Of a stretch of 36,053 nt of DNA, positions 24,304-32,858 are shown piece after piece. Made by a program: the position numbers and the translations under genes. Position 1 is the first letter of the stretch, and each line of letters begins with the position of its first letter. The notes below the pieces were generated by a model. That model did no database searches, was not told the DNA's origin, and was given only the letters and a program-made list of their open reading frames with translations. The DNA comes from Cyclobacteriaceae bacterium (GTDB lineage Bacteria; Bacteroidota; Bacteroidia; Cytophagales; Cyclobacteriaceae): contig JAKISE010000028.1 in NCBI GenBank assembly GCA_021648745.1, positions 1 to 36,053 of the forward strand. Direction: 5' to 3'.

Positions 24304-25422
24304 ATGGTATTTAAGAATTTGACCCTTTTTAATTTTAAGAATTTCGATTCACTAGAACTTGATTTTATCGATGGGTTAAACTGCTTTGTGGGCCATAATG
24401 GAGCTGGGAAAACGAATATTTTGGATGCCCTCCATTATTTATCTATGACAAAGAGCTCTATCAATTCTTTGGATAGCGCTAATATTAAATTCGAGCAAAA
24501 TCAGTTTATGATTAAATCAAAGGTCCACGTTAAAAAGAAGAATCGACTTATTAATTGTGGGGCCTCCTTAGGTAAAAAGAAAGAGGTTAAAGTAGACAAA
24601 AAGGCCCACGAGAAGCTAAGCCACCATATTGGAATGTTTCCCTTGGTAATGATTTCGCCAAATGATACTGACCTTATTTACGATAGCAATGAAGTGAGGA
24701 GAAAGTTTTTTGATAGTGCTATAAGTCAATCGAGCAAAGAGTACTTACAGCACCTAATTACTTATACTTTTGCTTTAAAAAACAGAAATGCTTTATTAAA
24801 GATGGATGCCAATAAAGATTCTATGGATTATGACCTCCTAAAAACTTATACCAACTTGCTCATAAAACATGGCAAGCCTATTTATGAGGAGCGAGCCACC
24901 TATATGGATCAATTTCTAAACTTATTTAATGATCATTATGGCTCGTTGCATTCTAAAATAGAGCCTGTTTCCATTCAGTATGAAAGCCAGTTTGAAGACA
25001 AGGCTATTGAAAAACTCTACGAGAAATCATTGCAAAAAGATTTGATTACGCAGAGGACGAGTGTTGGCATTCATAAAGATTCTTTCCTCTTTACTATTTA
25101 TGATAAGCCTCTGAAACGGCATGGTTCTCAGGGGCAACAAAAATCGTTTTTGGTGGGGCTAAAGCTTGCCCAATTTGAATTACTCTCTGCCCAAAAAAAA
25201 CTAAAGCCTACTTTATTATTAGATGATATTTTTGATAAGCTAGACGATGAGAGAATGCATAAACTTCTTAAAAAAGTAACTGCCAATGAATATGGGCAAT
25301 TATTTATTACTGATGCTAGGCCTGAAAGAACACTCAAAGTATTAGAAGCTAATAAACTTGGTGCTCGTATATTTGAGGTTGAAAACGGAGCCATTATTAA
25401 CACCTCTGATTATGAAGCCTAA
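24304..25422 (+). CDS. recF: DNA replication/repair protein RecF
   Basis: RecF is an SMC-like ATPase that helps load RecA at gapped DNA with RecO and RecR. The 372 residues show the N-terminal LTLFNFKNFDSLELDF, Walker A GHNGAGKTN (about 30-38), the signature HGSQGQQKSF near 275 and Walker B PTLLLDDIFDKLD near 300, with a D-loop and TDARPE at the end. It is divergent from pdhA and its stop overlaps the next gene by 11 bases. Confidence 0.95.
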   Translation: MVFKNLTLFNFKNFDSLELDFIDGLNCFVGHNGAGKTNILDALHYLSMTKSSINSLDSANIKFEQNQFMIKSKVHVKKKNRLINCGASLGKKKEVKVDKKAHEKLSHHIGMFPLVMISPNDTDLIYDSNEVRRKFFDSAISQSSKEYLQHLITYTFALKNRNALLKMDANKDSMDYDLLKTYTNLLIKHGKPIYEERATYMDQFLNLFNDHYGSLHSKIEPVSIQYESQFEDKAIEKLYEKSLQKDLITQRTSVGIHKDSFLFTIYDKPLKRHGSQGQQKSFLVGLKLAQFELLSAQKKLKPTLLLDDIFDKLDDERMHKLLKKVTANEYGQLFITDARPERTLKVLEANKLGARIFEVENGAIINTSDYEA

Positions 25423-25729
25423 ATATAACCGTGAGAATTACCGAAATGCCGAGCCCACAGCGTTAAAGGATGCCATTAATCAGATGTACGATACCTATAA
25501 CCTTAAACGAAAGGTGGATGAGGGAACTATAATTGCATGTTGGGAAAAGATTATGGGTGCACCTGTTGCAAAAAGAACTACCAATATGTTTTTTAGAGAA
25601 AAAAAATTGATTGTTGAGCTTAGTTCGGCTCCATTAAAGCAAGAACTTACCTTATCGAAACCAAAAATTATAGAACTTTTTGCTAAAGAGGTTGGCGTTG
25701 GAGTGGTTGAGGAAGTGGTGTTTTTATAA
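25412..25729 (+). CDS. DUF721 (DciA-like) protein
   Basis: This is a 105-residue protein from ATG 25412 (MKPKYNRENYRNAEP), which overlaps the recF stop by 11 bases; a longer frame back to 25358 would overlap recF much more and lacks family similarity. Residues 15-95 fit DUF721: LKDAINQMYDTYNLKRKVDE, ACWEKIMGAPVAKRT and LIVELSSAPLKQEL. DUF721 includes DciA, which helps load the replicative helicase, and its frequent linkage to recF fits a replication role. The exact function here is inferred. Confidence 0.87.
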   Translation: MKPKYNRENYRNAEPTALKDAINQMYDTYNLKRKVDEGTIIACWEKIMGAPVAKRTTNMFFREKKLIVELSSAPLKQELTLSKPKIIELFAKEVGVGVVEEVVFL

Positions 25730-25748
25730 ACCCCAAATATTTACAATT

Positions 25749-25819
25749 GTCACCCTGAATCCATTTCAAGGTCTAAGGGACACTTTCTTATAAAAATCCT
25801 GAACCAAGTTCAGGATGAC
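25749..25819. repeat. REP-like palindromic element
   Basis: The element has outer inverted ends GTCACCCTGAA (25749-25759) and TTCAGGATGAC (25809-25819), 10 of 11 matching. Its right half is itself a perfect hairpin TCCTGAAC-CAA-GTTCAGGA (25797-25815), and the left half is a decayed version (CCTGAA...TTCAAGG). It fills the 93-base gap between convergent DUF721 and serS genes and could also stop transcription from both sides. I believe similar CCTGAA-type palindromes are common between genes in Bacteroidota. Confidence 0.65.
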
Positions 25820-25822
25820 TTA

Positions 25823-27097
25823 TCAATTAATCCACTCAAAACCACAATAAGGAACCAGTACTTTAGGAATTTTAATGCCTTCAGCCGTTTGGTTATTCTC
25901 TAAAATGGCCGCTACAATTCTTGGCAAGGCCAAGGCACTCCCGTTTAAAGTATGTAATAGTTGAGGTCTTTTATCAGCTCCTTTATATCTAAGTTTTAGT
26001 CGGTTGGCCTGGTAAGTTTCAAAATTACTTACAGAGCTTACTTCTAGCCACTTTTCTTGTGCTGCAGAAAACACTTCCATATCGTAGGTGATGGCAGAAG
26101 TAAAACCCAAATCTCCTCCACAAAGCAATAATACTCTGTACGGCAATTCCAATTTCTTAAGCAACGACTGAATATAGCTACTCATATCATCCAAGGCCTC
26201 ATACGATTTATCAGGATGCTGAATTTGAACGATTTCGACCTTATCAAATTGGTGCAATCGATTTAACCCACGTACATGGGCTCCCCAAGAACCAGCTTCT
26301 CTTCTAAAGCAAGGTGTAAAACCAGCATGTTTCTTAGGCAACTCCTCTTCTTTTAAAATTTCGCCTCGATACATATTTGTGATAGGTACCTCTGCGGTGG
26401 GAATTAAATAATAATCGTCTTCCGTAGCATGGTACATCTGCCCTTCTTTATCAGGTAATTGACCAGTAGCAATTCCTGAAGCTTGATTGATTAAAATAGG
26501 AGGTTGAACCTCGTTATAGCCTGCTTCGGTAGCTTCATCTAAAAAGAAATTAACAAGCGCTCGCTGAAGTTTGGCACCTTTACCTTTATACACAGGAAAA
26601 CCTGCACCCGTTATTTTATTGCCTAATTCAAAATCTATGATGTCGTATTTTTCGATCAGATTCCAGTGAGGTTTGGCTCCATCATATAAATCAGGAACTT
26701 CTCCGTGCGTGCTTAATACTTCATTATCTTCATCAGAATTGCCAGCTGGCACTTTTGGATTAGGCACATTAGGAATTGTATAAAGCAATTGCTGCAATTC
26801 ATCCTCAATTTTCTTAAGAGCCTCACCCAATTGCTTGCTTTCAATTTTAAAAGCAGCGGTCTTCTTTTTTACTTCTTCCGCTTCATCCTTTTTTCCTTGC
26901 CCCATCAATTGCCCAATTTGTTTTGCAAGTATATTAGCTTCAGCTAAAGCAGAATCATTTTTTTGTTGAATGGCTTTTCTTTGATCATCTAAGATTAAAA
27001 GGGAATTAATAGCTCTATCAGCCTCCTTAAAATTTCGTCTAATCAATCCGCTAATTACGGCTTCCTTATTTTCTTTGATTTGGGCAATTTGTAACAT
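25823..27097 (-). CDS. serS: Seryl-tRNA synthetase
   Basis: SerRS charges tRNA-Ser. Counting from ATG 27097 (MLQIAQIKENKEAVISGL) it has 424 residues, the normal length; the frame is open further to 27181 but those extra 28 residues are not family-like. The N-terminal long antiparallel coiled coil (about 28-105) binds tRNA. Class II motif 2 is FRREAGSWGAHVRGLNRLHQF and motif 3 is NGSALALPRIVAAILENNQ; the TAEVP motif is present. It is divergent from rho. Confidence 0.96.
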   Translation of the reverse strand: MLQIAQIKENKEAVISGLIRRNFKEADRAINSLLILDDQRKAIQQKNDSALAEANILAKQIGQLMGQGKKDEAEEVKKKTAAFKIESKQLGEALKKIEDELQQLLYTIPNVPNPKVPAGNSDEDNEVLSTHGEVPDLYDGAKPHWNLIEKYDIIDFELGNKITGAGFPVYKGKGAKLQRALVNFFLDEATEAGYNEVQPPILINQASGIATGQLPDKEGQMYHATEDDYYLIPTAEVPITNMYRGEILKEEELPKKHAGFTPCFRREAGSWGAHVRGLNRLHQFDKVEIVQIQHPDKSYEALDDMSSYIQSLLKKLELPYRVLLLCGGDLGFTSAITYDMEVFSAAQEKWLEVSSVSNFETYQANRLKLRYKGADKRPQLLHTLNGSALALPRIVAAILENNQTAEGIKIPKVLVPYCGFEWIN

Positions 27098-27349
27098 ATC
27101 AAATTCAGTATTTAAGCTGCAAAATAAGGTAATATGAACCAATAAAAGATACTTAATTGAGTCATAAATGTTGATATTCATACAAATACCTACTTATTCT
27201 TTGAAAATAATAAAGCAAACCCCTATACTTGCATAACCAATAACGAACAAAACCATTCCTGGTAACCGTTCAATCAAATTCGTTTATTGCATTCCGATAC
27301 TTAAAAACGACCACACAATATATTATTTATAGATCTTAACTGACTACAA

Positions 27350-27367
27350 TGTTCTTAATCAAGAACA
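27350..27367 (+). promoter_or_regulatory. Hairpin in front of rho
   Basis: TGTTCTT (27350-27356), AATC, AAGAACA (27361-27367) form a perfect 7-bp stem with a four-base loop, 16 bases before the rho ATG. It may be an mRNA leader hairpin or an operator. Apart from this and AT-rich DNA I see nothing else supportable in the 286-base serS-rho gap. Confidence 0.4.
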
Positions 27368-27383
27368 CACTTTACACAAATTT

Positions 27384-29105
27384 ATGTACACATTAGAAGA
27401 ATTAAATGCGCTCCTTCTTTCTGAATTAAAGGAGTTTGCAGAAAAGTTAGAGGTAACTAACTTTAAAAAATTACCAAAAAAAGAACTTATCTATAAAATA
27501 CTTGATAAGCAGGCGATAACTCCAGAAAAAGACTTGCCAAGTAAGCCTAAAGCCAAGGTTGCTGCAAAACCAAAAGCAGAAAAGAAACAAGACGGTCGTC
27601 CTGCTAGAAAAAATCCTAAAAAAGAATCAACCCCTGCTTCTAAAAAAACAGATGATAAAAAAGAGGATGCAACTGATGACTTACTAAAATCTTTTAATCT
27701 TGAAGGAGAAAGTGAACCTAAAGAAGATGCACCTAAAAAGGCGGGAGATAAAAAACCAGAGCAAAAAGCTAAACCTGAGTCTAAGTCTAAAAGACGAATT
27801 CACCCAGATGTTTTAAAGTTAAGGGAGAAAAAGGAAAACGAAGAGAAAAAGGCGGGCGAAGGTAAAGATGCCATCAATGAGGTTAAAGAATCTAAGCCTG
27901 ATGAGAAAACGGTTGAGAAACCTGCAGAGAAGCCGGTTAGAAATGAACGTTTTCAAGAAAAAAAGAAAAATTTAGCTACCATCAGAGAGTTTGAAGGACT
28001 TATCGAAAACGAAGGTGTGCTGGAAATGATGCAAGACGGCTACGGATTTTTACGCTCATCTGATTATAATTACCTAGCTAGTCCTGATGATATTTATGTA
28101 TCTCCTTCTCAAGTTAAATTATTTGGCTTAAAAACAGGAGATACCGTAAGAGGACAAATTAGACCTCCAAAAGAAGGGGAAAAATACTTTGCATTAATTA
28201 AAGTAAGCCTTGTAAATGGCAGAACAACAGAGGAAATAAGAGATCGTATTCCTTTTGAATACTTGACTCCTCTTTTCCCTGATGAAAAACTAAACTTAAC
28301 CTCTAAGGCTGATAGATACTCTACTCGTGTAATGGACTTATTTGCTCCTATTGGTAAAGGCCAAAGAGGAATGATTGTGGCTCAGCCTAAAACAGGTAAG
28401 ACAGTATTACTCAAAGAGGTTGCAAATGCAATTGCTGAAAATCATCCTGAAGTTTATCTTATCATTTTATTAATTGATGAACGTCCTGAGGAAGTTACAG
28501 ATATGGCTCGAAGTGTAAAAGCGGAAGTAGTTTCTTCCACTTTTGATGAGCAAGCTGATAGACATGTTAAAGTAGCCAATATTGTGCTTGAAAAGGCGAA
28601 ACGTATGGTTGAATGTGGTCACGATGTAGTTATTCTACTTGATTCGTTAACTCGTTTGGCAAGGGCGCATAACACCACTGTACCTTCTTCTGGCAAAATT
28701 TTATCAGGTGGTGTAGATGCTAATGCATTGCACAAGCCAAAGCGTTTCTTTGGAGCAGCTCGTAATGTAGAAAATGGTGGTTCATTAACTATTTTGGCAA
28801 CAGCTCTTATCGATACAGGCTCTAAAATGGACGAAGTTATTTTTGAAGAATTCAAAGGAACGGGTAACTGGGAACTTGTTTTGGATAGAAAACTTGCTAA
28901 TAAACGAGTGTATCCTGCTATTGATGTGCCCGCTTCTGGAACGAGAAGAGAAGACTTATTAATGGATAAGGAAGAGCTACAACGAATTTGGATATTGAGG
29001 AAGTTTATGAGCGATATGAACTCTGTTGAATCAATGGAATTCTTATTGCAGAAAATGAAAGGAACTAGAAACAATGCTGAATTTTTAGTTTCTATGAACG
29101 GATAA
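27384..29105 (+). CDS. rho: Transcription termination factor Rho with long N-terminal insertion
   Basis: Rho is the hexameric RNA helicase that ends transcription. The 573 residues are longer than E. coli Rho (419). Order: Rho_N helix domain (about 1-45, YTLEELNALLLSELKEFAEK), a Lys/Glu/Pro-rich disordered insertion (about 46-200), the CSD RNA-binding domain (about 205-280, MQDGYGFLRSSDYNY), then the ATPase core with Walker A AQPKTGKTVLLK (about 333), LLIDERPEEVTDM and the R-loop/Q-loop region. Such insertions are known in Bacteroidota and Actinobacteria Rho and likely add RNA binding. It is monocistronic, with a hairpin 75-117 bases after the stop. Confidence 0.95.
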   Translation: MYTLEELNALLLSELKEFAEKLEVTNFKKLPKKELIYKILDKQAITPEKDLPSKPKAKVAAKPKAEKKQDGRPARKNPKKESTPASKKTDDKKEDATDDLLKSFNLEGESEPKEDAPKKAGDKKPEQKAKPESKSKRRIHPDVLKLREKKENEEKKAGEGKDAINEVKESKPDEKTVEKPAEKPVRNERFQEKKKNLATIREFEGLIENEGVLEMMQDGYGFLRSSDYNYLASPDDIYVSPSQVKLFGLKTGDTVRGQIRPPKEGEKYFALIKVSLVNGRTTEEIRDRIPFEYLTPLFPDEKLNLTSKADRYSTRVMDLFAPIGKGQRGMIVAQPKTGKTVLLKEVANAIAENHPEVYLIILLIDERPEEVTDMARSVKAEVVSSTFDEQADRHVKVANIVLEKAKRMVECGHDVVILLDSLTRLARAHNTTVPSSGKILSGGVDANALHKPKRFFGAARNVENGGSLTILATALIDTGSKMDEVIFEEFKGTGNWELVLDRKLANKRVYPAIDVPASGTRREDLLMDKEELQRIWILRKFMSDMNSVESMEFLLQKMKGTRNNAEFLVSMNG

Positions 29106-29110
29106 AACGG

Positions 29111-29145
29111 AGTTAAAAGTTAAGAGTACAAAGTTTGAAGTTGGA
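29111..29145. repeat. Degenerate heptamer repeats after rho
   Basis: Five consecutive 7-mers of form AGTnnnA are visible: AGTTAAA, AGTTAAG, AGTACAA, AGTTTGA, AGTTGGA. The tract begins five bases after the rho stop codon. It has the same period as the arrays flanking 7133-8410, although the unit differs. Confidence 0.65.
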
Positions 29146-29180
29146 TTGAGACTTATATTTTTTTTAATAAATACTGCCTC

Positions 29181-29222
29181 AAAAACCACCTTCGTCATTC
29201 AGCTCAGAATGAGGCTGTTTTT
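29181..29222 (+). terminator. Possible terminator after rho
   Basis: Outer AAAAAC (29181-29186) pairs with GTTTTT (29217-29222), and inner TCATTC (29195-29200) pairs with GAATGA (29207-29212), giving a stem with internal loops ending in a T-run on the plus strand. It sits between convergent rho and the dehydrogenase gene. Confidence 0.4.
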
Positions 29223-29242
29223 AACTACCTAGCTTTCACAAG

Positions 29243-30448
29243 CTATTTCCCTTCAAGGAAATTTTGCAAATAGCTGTACTTTTCTGTGAGTTGGCCATTA
29301 TCAGTTATTGTTGCTCGTTTGATGACTTCCTCTTTATCTCCGGAAAATAAATGTGGCAACACATTATTAATTAATTGTTCGCCAAAATCATTAGAGGCAT
29401 TAATAGGTAATTCACAAGGAAGGTTATCTACAGCCATCACCGTAATATTAGCATCACTTGAAAAGGCAGGTTTCTCAACCCCTTCTTTAGCAGAGTAATC
29501 ATAGATAGGCTCTGCGATGGTGCTCGGTCTTAAAGTAGATGGGATTGATCCTTCAATATCACAGGTAATATCTGCTATTACTTTTATTTTAAAATCATCC
29601 TCGGATGCATCCTCTCTAGTAAAAAGTACAGGTGCATGAGGATCCCAAAAAGCCCCTGCAACCAACAAATCCGCCTCCTTAGAATATTTCAAAAAATCTC
29701 CTTCATATTCTTTTGGGTCAGAATGAAAATCCTTAATGTTAAATGTGGTTCCGTCTTTTGTTTTATTATATTCATCAGAATGAACTTGTGCATACACAGG
29801 ATAATCAAACTGATCGGTTAAGAACTGTTTGGGTGTTACTTTAGTAATTCCCATACCAATAAATACTTCCTCTACTCCTTTTGAAACTCGACCTCTACCG
29901 GTTAAAATCATTTTTATTGGCGGCAGTTTAACTTTTGAATATTCTGTTTGTAAATCATCTAAGTCGTAACAAGCATTAGCCGCTCTTATGCTAAAGAGAT
30001 TAAATCTTTTTCCGTATGTTTTAATACCATTATAGGCACCCACAATACCAGCATACCTACCAAAAGCAACTACTCTAGCACCCCTTGGGTTTGTTAAGCC
30101 TTCGTAATCAACTAGTTTAATTTTCTTTTCAATAATAGCTTTTAAAAGCTTTTGGTTGTAGGGTTGTGCCTTAGAAGTATGCGAAAAAAAGAAGTACGTC
30201 TTGTTTGGTATTAGATCAGACATGGGAACTTCTTTAACACCCAATAATATATCACAGTCGGAGACATCCTCAACTATTTGTATCCCTTTAGATAGATATT
30301 CTTGATCCTTAAAGCAACGAATGTTACTAGATTGAGCTACAATTTGCACATCAAATTTTTTCTGTAATTGAGCAGCCTGAGAGGGTGTTAAAGGCACACG
30401 TTTATCCACAGGGGTTTTCCCTTCCCGTATTAATCCTAATTTAATCAT
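29243..30448 (-). CDS. AlaDH/PNT-family NAD(P)-dependent dehydrogenase
   Basis: The 401-residue protein begins KLGLIREGKTPVDKRVPLTP, the N-terminal motif of the alanine dehydrogenase / transhydrogenase / saccharopine dehydrogenase (lysine-forming) family. Middle features are FSHTSKAQPYNQKLL, YEGLTNPRGARVVAFGRYAG and the NAD-fold piece MILTGRGRVSKGVEEVF, then VIADITCDIEGSIPSTLRPST. The first motif resembles fungal saccharopine dehydrogenase Lys1, but the true substrate is not clear from sequence; alanine dehydrogenase in the strict sense seems less likely. It follows the Wzz-like gene by three bases, so they are co-transcribed, though a functional link is not obvious. Confidence 0.8.
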   Translation of the reverse strand: MIKLGLIREGKTPVDKRVPLTPSQAAQLQKKFDVQIVAQSSNIRCFKDQEYLSKGIQIVEDVSDCDILLGVKEVPMSDLIPNKTYFFFSHTSKAQPYNQKLLKAIIEKKIKLVDYEGLTNPRGARVVAFGRYAGIVGAYNGIKTYGKRFNLFSIRAANACYDLDDLQTEYSKVKLPPIKMILTGRGRVSKGVEEVFIGMGITKVTPKQFLTDQFDYPVYAQVHSDEYNKTKDGTTFNIKDFHSDPKEYEGDFLKYSKEADLLVAGAFWDPHAPVLFTREDASEDDFKIKVIADITCDIEGSIPSTLRPSTIAEPIYDYSAKEGVEKPAFSSDANITVMAVDNLPCELPINASNDFGEQLINNVLPHLFSGDKEEVIKRATITDNGQLTEKYSYLQNFLEGK

Positions 30449-30451
30449 ACG

Positions 30452-31504
30452 TTAGTCCTTCTGTTGATTAAATCGTTCCTTTTCAACCTTGTTTAGGTAT
30501 TTGTTCGTTTCTATAAAAATAATAATTAGGTATGCTAATCCTAAAAAATAAAGTACCGACAACGCGGTAGCTTTTATTAAGCCGGGGCTTTCCGGTTTAG
30601 AAAATGCAGTAAATCCATCAATAACCTCGAAGTCATCACCAAGCTCAACTTGTTGTTGTGTTTCTTGTAATTGTTCATACAGTTTTACACTTTGCGAATA
30701 AAACCGAACAGGATCAAGTGCTCCAGATTCTCCAATATATAAGCTAGAAGGCTCTCCTTTTTTAGTCGAATTTGATCTTAAATTTTCGTTAAATAGATGC
30801 TTAAGACTATCCAAATAAATTAAATCGTTTTTCAATTTATTTATTAATTTTAGCTGACTAGTCCTCGTAGCCGCAATTCTGTTTTTTACAAATGGGCTAC
30901 CCCTAAAATAATCTACCAAAGACTCTTGCAAATTACCAATGATTTTATTGTCAAAAACATGCACGGTAATTATATAGGTCTTTTTATTCCTGATTTCTAT
31001 TTGCTCAATCACTTTTTCAATGTCGGGGTCTTTTACTTTAAGCTCCTCTAATTTTTGCTTAAGCACTTCCACGTCCACAATGTCTTGTTCTAGCACCAAA
31101 GGTTCATAATCAAAGTCTTTAATATTTTTAGCAACTTGGGCATCAATATTTAAAATTTTAGCTAAGCCAATTCGATCTTCCTCTTTACAAAGTGTGTTTA
31201 GTTTTTCTATATTGTTTTCAACAAGTTTTCCATTAAAGTACTCAGAAGATAAAAGCATTGACGTATTAAAATATGGTTTGCTAATATTATTAAATGCAAC
31301 ACCCGTAATTACTCCTGCCACCATCATACCAATAAGCAAAATCTTATATCTGAGACTCGCTCTTCGTATCCTTATGATTAAATTAACAAACTCTTTTCCA
31401 ATATTTGCGAATCCATTACCAATGGCTTGGAATAATTTTCGAAGATCTATTTCATCTTCTCTGTAATTATCGGTATTTGTATTTTGCTGACTCATATTTG
31501 ACAC
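30452..31504 (-). CDS. Wzz-like chain-length determinant protein
   Basis: This 350-residue protein has two membrane helices near its ends (about 53-73, YKILLIGMMVAGVITGVAF, and 312-332, ALSVLYFLGLAYLIII) enclosing a large periplasmic region with Lys/Glu/Leu-rich coiled-coil stretches. This is the topology of Wzz / polysaccharide co-polymerase proteins that set glycan chain length or assist export. There is no fused tyrosine kinase. The neighbouring divergent sugar-nucleotide genes support a role in the same surface glycan. The family match is by topology and position more than motifs. Confidence 0.7.
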   Translation of the reverse strand: MSNMSQQNTNTDNYREDEIDLRKLFQAIGNGFANIGKEFVNLIIRIRRASLRYKILLIGMMVAGVITGVAFNNISKPYFNTSMLLSSEYFNGKLVENNIEKLNTLCKEEDRIGLAKILNIDAQVAKNIKDFDYEPLVLEQDIVDVEVLKQKLEELKVKDPDIEKVIEQIEIRNKKTYIITVHVFDNKIIGNLQESLVDYFRGSPFVKNRIAATRTSQLKLINKLKNDLIYLDSLKHLFNENLRSNSTKKGEPSSLYIGESGALDPVRFYSQSVKLYEQLQETQQQVELGDDFEVIDGFTAFSKPESPGLIKATALSVLYFLGLAYLIIIFIETNKYLNKVEKERFNQQKD

Positions 31505-31515
31505 TATTATGCTGC

Positions 31516-31523
31516 AAAATTAG
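31516..31523 (-). promoter_or_regulatory. Promoter -7 element for the Wzz-like gene
   Basis: On the minus strand TAATTTTG is an exact TAnnTTTG match, 11 bases before the ATG at 31504. The -33 element is weak. Confidence 0.45.
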
Positions 31524-31571
31524 ATAAAAAAGAACTAACAACACCTTATGGATTACTAACTACATTGTTAC

Positions 31572-31579
31572 TAATTTTG
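31572..31579 (+). promoter_or_regulatory. Promoter -7 element for the sugar-nucleotide operon
   Basis: TAATTTTG matches TAnnTTTG exactly, 17 bases before the dehydrogenase ATG at 31597. With the mirror element at 31516-31523 it gives two divergent promoters with 48 bases between them. Confidence 0.45.
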
Positions 31580-31596
31580 TAATATAATTTTAGACA

Positions 31597-32856
31597 ATGA
31601 TAAAAGAGCAAAAAACAATAGCTGTAATTGGGTTAGGATATGTTGGCCTTCCTCTTGCCGCTGAATTTGGCAAAAAAAGAACAGTCATCGGATTTGATAT
31701 TAATGAAGAACGAATACGTGAACTTTCGAATGGAATTGACCGAACATTGGAGCTAAACAAAAAAGAGTTAACTGAGGCAAAGCACCTTCAGTTTACTTCT
31801 GACATAGATAAAATTAGTAATGCTCAAATTTATATTGTTACAGTTCCTACGCCTATTGATAAACATAAAAAACCAGATTTAAGTCCACTTGAAAAAGCTA
31901 GTCAATTAATTGGTTCTGTTCTTAAAAATGGAGATATTGTAATTTACGAATCTACCGTCTATCCAGGAGCTACTGAAGAAGTTTGTGTGCCTATTTTGGA
32001 AAAAGAGAGTGGTTTAATGTTCAATAAGGACTTTTTCTGTGGCTATTCTCCTGAACGGATAAACCCAGGAGATAAGGAACATCGGGTTGCAGATATTAAA
32101 AAAGTAACAAGTGGGAGTACACCCGAAATCGGGAAAGAAGTTGATGCCCTCTACAAGGAAATAATAACAGCAGGAACCCACCTAGCTAGCTCTATTAAAG
32201 TGGCTGAAGCAGCCAAGGTAATCGAAAACTCACAAAGGGATTTAAATATTGCCTTTGTAAATGAATTGGCTAAAATATTTCATAAAATAGGCATTGACAC
32301 ACATGAAGTATTAGAAGCAGCTGCCACAAAATGGAACTTTCTTCCTTTTAAACCAGGTTTGGTGGGAGGGCACTGTATTGGGGTCGACCCCTATTATTTA
32401 ACCTATAAAGCGGAAAGTTTGGGATATAACCCGCAGGTAATTTTGGCAGGGCGAAGAGTTAATGATGGCATGGGAGCTTATGTGGCAAGCCGAGTAATGA
32501 AACTTTTAAATGTGGCCGGCACAGCGCATAACGCAAAGGTGTTAGTTTTAGGTATTACGTTTAAAGAGGATTGCCCAGATATAAGAAACTCTCGAGTAAT
32601 TGATGTAATTAAAGAATTAAAGGAGTTTGGCACACAAGTGGAGGTATTTGACCCTAATGCAAACAAGGATGAAGTAATAAATGAATATAACATTACTCTC
32701 ATTGACTCGCCTTCCTCTAATTATGATGCGATAGTGTATGCTGTTAAGCACAAATCATTTTCAAATCTCGATTGGGGACAACTCAAAAGTAAGAACACAG
32801 TAGTTTTTGATGTAAAAGGAGCATTAGAAAGATCATTAACCGAAGAAAGACTTTAA
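31597..32856 (+). CDS. UDP-sugar 6-dehydrogenase (TviB/WbpO-like)
   Basis: This enzyme oxidises C6 of a UDP-N-acetylhexosamine to the uronate with two NAD+. The 419 residues have the N-terminal NAD fold IAVIGLGYVGLPLA (8-21), ATYPGAT-like VYPGATEEV, the central dimer domain and the active-site block VGGHCIGVDPYYLT with catalytic Cys260, then the C-terminal domain GITFKEDCPDIRNSR. The start (RELSNGIDRTLEL) resembles TviB/WbpO, which make GalNAc uronic acid, more than UDP-glucose dehydrogenase. A WbpP/TviC-like epimerase two genes on strengthens this. First gene of the operon. Confidence 0.88.
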   Translation: MIKEQKTIAVIGLGYVGLPLAAEFGKKRTVIGFDINEERIRELSNGIDRTLELNKKELTEAKHLQFTSDIDKISNAQIYIVTVPTPIDKHKKPDLSPLEKASQLIGSVLKNGDIVIYESTVYPGATEEVCVPILEKESGLMFNKDFFCGYSPERINPGDKEHRVADIKKVTSGSTPEIGKEVDALYKEIITAGTHLASSIKVAEAAKVIENSQRDLNIAFVNELAKIFHKIGIDTHEVLEAAATKWNFLPFKPGLVGGHCIGVDPYYLTYKAESLGYNPQVILAGRRVNDGMGAYVASRVMKLLNVAGTAHNAKVLVLGITFKEDCPDIRNSRVIDVIKELKEFGTQVEVFDPNANKDEVINEYNITLIDSPSSNYDAIVYAVKHKSFSNLDWGQLKSKNTVVFDVKGALERSLTEERL

Positions 32857-32858
32857 AC

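Noticed and set aside
27098..27181. N-terminal extension of SerS
   Set aside because: The extra 28 residues are not part of the family and the normal start MLQIAQIK is at 27097.
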